A DNA stretch of 64,000 nucleotides, taken from positions 51,395,027 to 51,459,026 of the forward strand of contig OY829540.1 of NCBI GenBank assembly GCA_963691705.1. Reading direction: 5' to 3'. The position numbers and the translations under genes were made by a program. This stretch comes from Viola odorata (Eukaryota > Streptophyta > Magnoliopsida > Malpighiales > Violaceae). How positions within the stretch are numbered: the stretch's first letter is position 1; each line of letters opens with the position of its first letter. Positions 56,149 to 64,000 of this stretch are shown piece by piece. Under the pieces are notes generated by a model. It saw only the letters and a list, made by a program, of their open reading frames with translations, was not told the origin of the DNA and did not search any database.

Positions 56149-57345
56149 CTGCATCTACTTTGCTGATCATTCAATTGTTTACTAATTCACTTTGTTTCAA
56201 AAGAGAAAAAGGAAACATGGAAACTTGCCCAGCGTGGAAATTTGTGGAAGGTTCATTCATCCATCCAACATGAAACAACACTTGACAACAATGGAATGAA
56301 CCAAACTAGCACACAAACTCGTTTCTCATTCTATTAAAACAAGATGCATTAGAAATTTGGTACTTGTAGTTTCTTTAGAGACCCAAATATATTTAATTAA
56401 CTTAAAGAAACAAAAGCTTCAAAGTTCATTATATATATAAAGCCTAAAACTTTGGTTTCAAAATTATTAAAATAAAATAAAATAAAATATATGAAATTAG
56501 GAACAATGTGGTATGATAGTATTAGTAACCCTTTTAAATATTCACATATAGCATATTAAGATTAAGTACTTTTTCAAAAAAATTAAGTTTGAACAAAAGT
56601 TATCTTTAGAACTACCGGGTAAAAAGTAATTTGATTGATATCTTACCTAATCAATAATGTCAAACAATTTTTTCAACAAAAATGGTCTCTATCATGCTAT
56701 TTTTTCAAGATTTTTTTTATACACTATATTTTCACTGTAGTAAAATTAACGCCGAATTTGATGTTTTATTCTGAAAAATAATTGAAATATAATGTGAAAT
56801 AAACAGGTGAATATAATAATTGAATGCTATTGAGTAATCTCGTAAATTCTACATTACACGTTTAAAAACATCTCATCACTTTTCTTGCATATAATTTCTC
56901 TAACAAGAATAATTCCATACTTAATTTATGAAGTTTGAAGTTTGAACATTAATCACACAAAGAAAGAATCCTCCTTTCATTTTCCGCACAAAATCAATCA
57001 TCATACCTATTGTTCCTATTGCTCCCTACCATCCCTATCCTACATTCAAAAAACATACTACTCTCTGCACCCTACAGCCTGTACCCCTACCGTTGATACC
57101 AGTACTTTTATCACACGTGTCACTATCTGATTCACCTCCCCATCTACATCAGAAAATATCCTCGTACTCCCTATACTACCCCCTCACCGTGAAATCATCG
57201 TGGGGGGTATTTCCGTCCTTTTCCGAACTCCAGTTCATTAACTGCTCCCTCTTATTTCTTCCTGTTCCATTAAAAAAACCGTCACCAGAAATCCAGCTGC
57301 ATTTTGCTTCCAATGTCGAAGAAGACCTCAAAGTAGGGTTTCCAA
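56149..57345 (+). other. Upstream region of the CCCH gene
   Basis: AT-rich to about 56,940, then more C-rich up to the ATG at 57,346, typical of a plant promoter and leader. No clear TATA box was fixed. No other gene seen. Confidence 0.4.
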
Positions 57346-60300
57346 ATGGATGTGGTGAGCTAAATCTCGTCGTTTTAGCTCCAATTTCGTCTCGCATTCT
57401 CCTCCAAATCCTAAATCTCTCTCTTCATTTTGCAGGAAACGCGACGATTCGCCTTCGCGGACGTAACAAACACGCAATCCGTCAACGGCGATGATGAAGA
57501 ACACATCATCGCCGGCAAGGCCACCGCAGACGCCGGCGACGTAGAAACTAAAGTGATCAAGTTCATGGTGGAAGACGACAAGTCGTCTCTCTTAGCTTTC
57601 TCGCACTTCCTCAGCAACGCCGGAGGAGACAGCTCCTCGCAGCTGCTTGACCGCGCGGTAGTCTCCAAGTTCCTCCACCTCTGCTGCGCGTTCGACTCCG
57701 TGGACTGCGTCTCGGCACTGGCGAACGGCGAGTTCGGAGCGGTGCCGCTGCTGAACGACGTGGCGGAGAGCTCCCAGATGTCGGCGCTGCACTCGGCGGC
57801 GAAGGCTCAGTCGGCGCGTTGCGTGGAGATGCTGCTGAAGAAACACGCGCGTACGGATTTGAAGACAAGAGACGGGCGCGGACTGCTGCCTCTGGAGCTG
57901 TCCTTGTCTTGCGCCGTGTACGTACAACTGATCGATCATATCACTCTTTTTGCATTTACGTTGTCGTTTTGCGTCAGTTTCGCGTGAGTGTGTACAAAAG
58001 AGGCTCTTCTGGTTTTTTTTGGTGTTTGCATAAAGCAGTTGTTACCTTATACGGATATGATTTTCCGATTCCGCGTTCCTATTTTTGTACGGTTTTAATA
58101 AAATAATATTTTTAATAGCAAAAGGAAATATGACTAATACTAATAAAAATAGATAATACTTAAATAAAAAAGTAGTATTAATAAAAGGTACTTTTGTGAT
58201 TTTGTGAGTGCAGATTGGATGTGACTTGGGATCCTAGTGAGAACTCTGTTGAAGGTTTGGTGGTTCAGCTTGGTGAAAAGGTGTGATATATAAATAATTA
58301 AATGTAGTACTGTTATATAATATGCTCTGTTTTATCATTATTATTATTATTATCAATGTTATTTTATGTTCATGACTCTTTTTATTCTATCAAAATGACA
58401 GAAAAGGACATGCTATTTTTCTGATTTTTTATCATGTTTTTTTCATTTGAGACTTTTATTATTATTATTTTTTTTTTGGTGATTTTTGTTTTCTTTTAAG
58501 AAAATGATAGACTCTTAGTTTTGCCCTAATAAAGGAAGCATTTGTGGACCCCATAAATATATGAAGTTTAGCGTAGTGTTCACTTCTCAGTTCACTCGAA
58601 ATCGTTGCCACTTGGTGAATAGCGAGTTGGTAAAAGTGAAAATCAGTACGTGGTAAAAATTACTGGTTAAAATGAAATACAGTTGGCATTTTAAGTTTAC
58701 TTTTTTTTGTTGCTTTTCGTAAAAATAGACATGCAAGAACTGAGGTCAAATGAGGCCAAACCATTTTTTTTGTTTTTTTTGCTTTTATCAAAATAAAGGA
58801 TTTTCTCTTTTTCTTTTATAAATCAAACAGAATAAATAACAGGTATTAATTGTCTGTAATTTGTATAGGATTTGACAGTGGTAAAACTTCTTACTGAAAA
58901 AACCAAGGAAATTGGCAAGATAGCTCACGCACGCGCAATTGAGGGGCGCGTGGTGGAGTTAGCTGCCTTGCTCATAGTAGCTACGGAGAAGGTGAACCAG
59001 TCTGTTTTATCGTTACACGATCCTGACGTGGACTCCCAAGAGAAGGCCACACTATTTGAGTATGTCGTCAAACATGCGGTGGACCTAGGTCGTGGCACGG
59101 CGACTTCACCGCCGTCGTCTTCGAGAGATGCGAGCGAGAGTCAATGCATGTCAGGTCAGGAGAAAAGGAAGCTCACTCTCCGCGAGATTCAGCTGCTTCA
59201 GCTCTTCGGTTGCACGGACCACAAAAAGGCGGCCTCACCGTTGATATGTGCATGTCAGGTCAGGATTCCATTTTTTTTTACATCAAATATTTGAACACTT
59301 TTGTAAATTACCCCACAAAATATTCCTTCTATCTCGCCATTTGTAATTGTGAGGTTTGAGTGTGACTCTGTGTTTGGTTGTGTATTAAGTTTATAAAAAG
59401 GTAGAACCTTTCGAGCATATTGTGAGTCTGGTGACTGAGGGTCAAAATGCTATGAGAATTCATAAATTAATATCTTTTCATGCCAAATGTGTATACTTTT
59501 CAACCTGAGACTCAATGCATTTCATTTTGTTTTTGTTTTTGTTTTTTTTCTGCCAAGCAATTACATTTCGGTGTTTTACCTTTCAATTGGCCATAAATGC
59601 TAATATATTCACGAAACAAAATTCCAAATGGAGCCATTGGATTACTGATGTAAAAGGCAAATTAGGATAGAAATTGTAGCTTGCATGCCTACTATTATCC
59701 GTGGAAGATTATTTTGTTATCTGTAACCAGGGAATTAATGCTTCATTCTTATAGGCTGGAGACGAAGCTGTGGTTGAGTTGCTGTTGAATGGTAACACAG
59801 ACGTGAATGATGTGGATGCTGATGGAAACACTGCTCTTCATTGGTGCCTCAAGACATCAAAGGAATCTTGTCCCCAGATAAAGTCTCTCTTTGCCCTCTT
59901 GTCACACACAATGGTCAAATTTGAAAGCATTCACATACTTCTTTTCTTTTCTAAGATTTAAATTGGCTGTTAATTTTTCCAGCATTATGTGGCTCCTATT
60001 GGCACATGGTGCCCGTGTGTACCAAAAGAATAAATTGGGCCTGACTGCCGTTCACATTGCTGCTGCGAATGGGAATTCACAGGCACTTCAGGTGTATATT
60101 GCTCTCTTGCCAGCCTGTGGTGGCAACATAAGTATGCTTGTTTTCTTAAAGGCAACTTGTTATCTGCTATCGCTGAAACTTTTCTTTTTACATGGAACTT
60201 ACAGGTTCTTTTGTTGGAGGAACCTGATTGTCTCAACTCAAAAACCGAAATGAAAGAAACTCCCTTGTTTTTTGCTGTGAAGAATAGGTTCATGAACTGT

Positions 60301-62692
60301 GCTGAACTACTTCTACGCTGGGGGGCAAGCACTGATGTCTTTAATTTGCGGTGAGAAACAGTAGAATTTTCTTTTATCAAGCTTATAAGTTTATCTTCAC
60401 TTCATGATAACATTTCTCTGTGCCATGTCATTGTACCAACTGTTGTCATTCGCAGTAGACAGAGACCTTTGGACTTGGCAGAATCTCAAGACATGCGCTT
60501 CTTACTTAATGACACCAACATTAGGCAAAGTAAGTTGTTATTACCTGAACACTCTCAAAGGTATAATGAGGAGTAAAAGTAAAAGAGAGGAAAAAAGCAT
60601 CAGTTATATCTTATCATGTGCTTATCTCAAAATGCAGCACATCATGCTTTCCCTGTTAAAAAGAGACGTGCCTTTTGGCTCCAAGGAGATGAGGCAATTC
60701 CAGCGACCAGCGAACAGCTCTCAACTCTGACAGATGAAGGCAGCATCAATGATAGGTTAGAATAATGCTTGTTTGAACCCATTAGAAGTTATATTGTACA
60801 ACAGAGGTAAATTCTACTCTCATTGTTTAACACCACTTGTTCCCTGTAGAACTTGTTCGAGTACTACAAACACAGAGATCTGTAAATACTTTGAATCACC
60901 CACTGGATGCATTAGAGGTGCTAAATGTTTTTTCTCGCATGCTGATGAGGAGGACAGGCAGATTAAGCAGAGAAGGGAAATGATTCACTCACCTGGAACA
61001 CAGGATTTTGCACGGAAGATTTTTGTGGGAGGTCTCCCTCTTTCTGTAGATTCGGGTAAGAAACTACACGAAATTCTTAATGATTACATTTATAATTGCA
61101 TTATGCCTGAATTATCAAGTAATAAAGACATGGACTGCCATTGATTTCTTATTTTTCTTGCTTGTGAACCCTTATATAACTATTTTTAAACAGATTTGCT
61201 GGGAAACTTTTTTGAAGAACAATATGGCACTGTGGATGAAGCTGTAGTTATTGGAATTCAATCAGGAAACGGCATAGAATCACGAGGATTTGGCTTCGTC
61301 ACCTTCAAGAACAAAGAATCTGTTTTAGCAGCTGTTGATGCACACTATGTCACTATAATGGGCAAGCACGTTGAGATCAAAAGTGCCGTTCCAAGATGTA
61401 TTCTATTAGCTGACCTCCATAAGTCACCTCAACAACTTATTGAAGAAGAGAGCCACACGAATCTAGCACAATCAGAACCACCTGTGCAGGGACATATAAA
61501 GGAGATGAGCAGTTGGCCGAGACCCAATGAGAAAATTGAAGAGGCATTGCAGGGTTGTAAGTCTAGAGAAGAGGCTAAATTTGAGCTCATGTCTTGGGTC
61601 GATACATTATCGCGTGGGAAACAAAAGGCACGCCTTGATAAATGTAAAGCTCAAGGTGTAAGCATGCCTCCATGGCTCAGAATTTTCAAGAAGTGGCTTC
61701 CTCACTTCATAAAACAGATGTTAAAGAGAGGTGGAGTATATGCTCTATCATCTCTGAAATCTGATTTCAAGGCTACTTTTGGCCTTGAATTGGACCACGG
61801 CTCTCTTGGCTACCCAAAGCTTAGTGACTTTGTGAGAACTTTCCCAGATCTATGTCATGTTAAATGCGTGCCAAGAGGGGAGCGAGACCATCCTGCTAAT
61901 CATATGATACTTTTGCCTAGCCTCTCTGTGCCTTACCAGCATTCACATCGGGTTGTAAACTTGTGCAGCCCATCTCCTCAAGATACTTCCATTGATGATA
62001 GTGGAGAGTGTGATTCAAATGATACCAACTGCTTTCAGGAGGCCCATGTAGTGCCCAAGGAGAATGAAGACTCCAATGAGAGCAGCAATACGGTGTCTCA
62101 TTGTGAGAATCCAGAAGACACACCACCTAGAGTTCCCTCCAGATTTCTTCAATTTTTGGATCCAGATCCAATCTTCCTCTCTCAATCCTGGTCATACGAT
62201 CAATTGGATGGAGGCTCAGCTGACGGTGTTACTGGGATGAGACTAAGGGGTCTGGGAAGGCATCCAGTTCTGGAAGCACTTGCCAGGAGGAAAAGAAACT
62301 CATCCATTTTCTTCCTCCGTGAATTTGACTTCTATGATGTGAGGATTGAACAAGCTTTTCTTTATTCATTCCTTTTTGCAGCATTGTTGTTGTATATGAT
62401 TATATATCTCACGAGTATTTTACAATTGTGTATGCAGAACTACAAGGCAACTGTCATCCAGGGAAGGTGCTTTGCATGCAGCCAGCGCCGGGTTCTGTGG
62501 GCTAACTTTCCGTGTCTGCACTTGCTATGGTGTGCTGATTGTAAACCACCAACCCCCCTTGGAGAGAGTAACGCGGACCATAAATGTGTGTTGTGCGACA
62601 TCAAAGTGCAGAAAATAGATTTGATCTCTTTGCATGACTATTGTCGCCCTATGCTTGACATGACCAACATATATGATTTCCCAACTTTTTGA
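57346..62692 (+). CDS. Ankyrin-CCCH-RRM-LOTUS-RING-like protein (1042 aa)
   Basis: Twelve coding exons: 57,346-57,354; 57,436-57,917; 58,214-58,280; 58,869-59,258; 59,755-59,882; 59,983-60,091; 60,205-60,350; 60,456-60,529; 60,638-60,755; 60,850-61,055; 61,194-62,338; 62,438-62,692 (3129 nt, frame kept at every junction). Domains: ankyrin repeats (about residues 95-165 and 315-470: ALHSAAKAQSARCVEMLL, TALHWCL, TAVHIAAANG, TPLFFAVKN), CCCH finger CKYFESPTGCIRGAKCFFSH (CX8CX5CX3H), RRM (KIFVGGLP, RGFGFVTF), LOTUS/OST-HTH-like (about 733-800), RING-like CX2C...C.HL.WC..C...CX2C at the C-terminus. Probably an RNA-binding regulator, perhaps with E3 activity (inference). A 3' UTR intron is likely at 62,702-62,811. 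Splice sites were inferred by eye. Confidence 0.88.
62339..62437 (+). other. Last coding intron of the CCCH gene, 99 nt and open
   Basis: GTGAGG...TATGCAG, phase 0, length 99 (a multiple of three) with no stop codon. If retained it would add 33 residues including a strongly hydrophobic run (FLYSFLFAALLLYMIIYL) just before the RING-like finger. Confidence 0.7.
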
Positions 62693-63248
62693 TCCTGCCA
62701 TGTAAGTAACGCAATGGTTTAACTCAATCTCTTTGCAAACCAATTGCTTAATGCATTTCATTCGTTTCTGATTATTTATTTTTTTCCTCTCTTCTCTTGT
62801 TGTCTGTCCAGGAAGGGATCTGCCTCACAGGAAGTTAAACTCGTTTGCTGCAGCCCCTTGATGAACATAAGGAAGAGGAGAGATGTGATGCATCATAAAG
62901 CCATGCCATAGAAAGGAAAACCATTATGCTATTAGCTAGAAAAAGCAAAGAAAAAAGAAACTAACTGGTATAAAAAGTTGTCCCACTACTTTTGTGGTGA
63001 AAATGGTTGCCTGACACTGTAAGTATAGTTGATTCAGGCACAAGTTCTACCATTTTCACCATTTTGGTGATTTCTTCCTAGTTTTTGCTGGTTATGGAGG
63101 AAGATATCCATATACGAAACGAGGGAATTTGTGCATTCCCCATATGCAGAAATGCTTCTATAGTAGTTTTGTCTAGAACTCACCATGAAACTAAAAGTGC
63201 TTTTGTAAGATGACATGATTAGTTGAATATCAACATCTTTACCACAGG
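62693..63248 (+). other. 3' untranslated region and flank of the CCCH gene
   Basis: A probable 3' UTR intron at 62,702-62,811 (GTAAGTAAC...GTCCAG). A good AATAAA signal is not obvious. No other gene. Confidence 0.45.
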
Positions 63249-63901
63249 TAGGGATGACAATTAGGCGGGTATGGGCGGGTATGGGTATGTTAAAGCGGGT
63301 ATGGATAAATATTCAACTCATACCCGCAACTAAATATCCATTATTATCCATACTCAATATGCCCAATACCCAATTGAGTATGTAATGGATATCCAATTAC
63401 ACTTACTTATTTATTATTTAACTTAAAAAAATTATTTCACCAAATTTTTATATTTTTATAATTAAGTAAAAATTTACTATAATTTTATTTTTTTTTAATT
63501 TTTTTTATAGCATCATATTCCGTAAAATCCATTTATAAAAAAATTAAGAAAAATATGAAAAGTGGATGTCTAATTACTCATCTTGAGATAAAGATTATAT
63601 TTTTATAATTTTTAATTTATTTTGTTCAAAGTATTAAGCAAAAATATTGAGCTTTATTACCAAAGAAAAATTAAAAAGATGAGAGAGAGGAAAGAGGAGA
63701 GAGACAAAACTAAGGAAAAAAAATTCAGGGAAGTTGAAAAAAATGCGGGTATTTTGCGGGTACCATACCCAATTATACCCGCAATTATAAATACGGGTAT
63801 TATCCATACCCAAACCATACCCGCAATTACCCGCTTGAGCGGGTAATTGCGGGTATGATTATGGGCGGGTATGCGGGTATGGGTACCCATTGCCATCCCT
63901 A
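63249..63901. mobile_element. hAT-type MITE
   Basis: 653 bp with imperfect inverted ends (TAGGGATGACAATTAGG / TAGGGATGGCAATGGG on the opposite strand) and an 8-bp TSD ACCACAGG (63,241-63,248; 63,902-63,909), the hAT hallmark. Sub-terminal regions are packed with GGGTATGGGC-type words in both orientations. Centre AT-rich, no transposase. Confidence 0.9.
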
Positions 63902-63956
63902 ACCACAGGTCCTTGTCTCGGATATGATCGTTTTATCGTTGCTTTCTGTTAATGTT

Positions 63957-64000
63957 TACTCCCTTCGGCTTTTAATACTTGTCATTTTACTGTTCATGCA
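63957..64000 (+). mobile_element. Stowaway-like MITE end at window edge
   Basis: TACTCCCTTCGGCTTTTAATACTTGTC resembles the Stowaway terminus TACTCCCTCCGTCC followed by the ATAATACTTGTC common in plant copies. The other end lies outside the window. Confidence 0.45.

Noticed and set aside
57592..57939. Minus-strand ORFs of 115 and 85 codons
   Set aside because: They are shadows of the GC-rich second exon of the CCCH gene.
63249..63900. Interstitial telomere repeats (GGGTATG-like)
   Set aside because: Units are irregular, occur on both strands and lie within a TIR/TSD-bounded hAT element; plant telomeres are TTTAGGG.

Overview
This is plant nuclear DNA, most likely from a eudicot. The evidence is intron-split genes with AT-rich introns, plant-type Athila and Tat Ty3/gypsy retrotransposons, a PBL34/35/36-type cytoplasmic kinase, and Stowaway, hAT and Mutator-type DNA elements. 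No prokaryotic gene organisation is present.

Positions 1 to about 42,300 are a single nest of LTR retrotransposons. The insertion order can be read from target-site duplications (TSDs). The oldest element is Tat2 (+ strand, resumes at 35,103; its 5' half lies before the window). Into its pol inserted Athila-like element A (minus strand; 1-1506 and 34,362-35,102). Into the 5' LTR of A inserted Athila-like element B (+; 1507-34,356; TSD CTCGT). Into the 3' LTR of B inserted Tat1 (+; 13,348-33,486; TSD ATGAG; 586-bp LTRs). Into the 3' region of Tat1 inserted element C (+; 28,384-32,169; TSD GTATC; 665-bp LTRs), which has no reverse transcriptase. LTR divergence counted by eye agrees with this order: C about 3/665, Tat1 about 17/586, B about 35/1514. 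All autonomous elements are broken by stops (mostly C-to-T or G-to-A), frameshifts and small tandem duplications.

Two things in the nest stand out. First, both Tat elements carry several antisense ORFs downstream of pol (four in Tat1, two in Tat2), and each has a TATA-like box 50-250 bp upstream. Second, a short motif, GGCCAAG repeated at a strict 12-bp period, is scattered over A and B in LTRs, UTRs and all three reading frames of the coding regions. It has an 18-bp-period relative in the LTRs of C, and I did not find it in the Tat elements.

Positions 42,300-64,000 are genic. 44,225-49,362 holds a six-exon receptor-like cytoplasmic kinase gene (530 aa). 57,346-62,692 holds a twelve-exon gene (1042 aa) combining ankyrin repeats, a CCCH zinc finger, an RRM, a LOTUS/OST-HTH-like domain and a C-terminal RING-like finger, so it is probably an RNA-binding regulator. 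Between them lie AT-rich DNA, two copies of a 1.4-kb Mutator-type foldback element with 10-bp TSDs and palindromic ACGT boxes, fossil retroelement pieces and a 0.29-kb direct repeat. A 653-bp hAT-type MITE (8-bp TSD) follows the second gene, and a Stowaway-like end starts at the window edge. The genes are not functionally linked; the retrotransposon nest is simply their left-hand neighbour.
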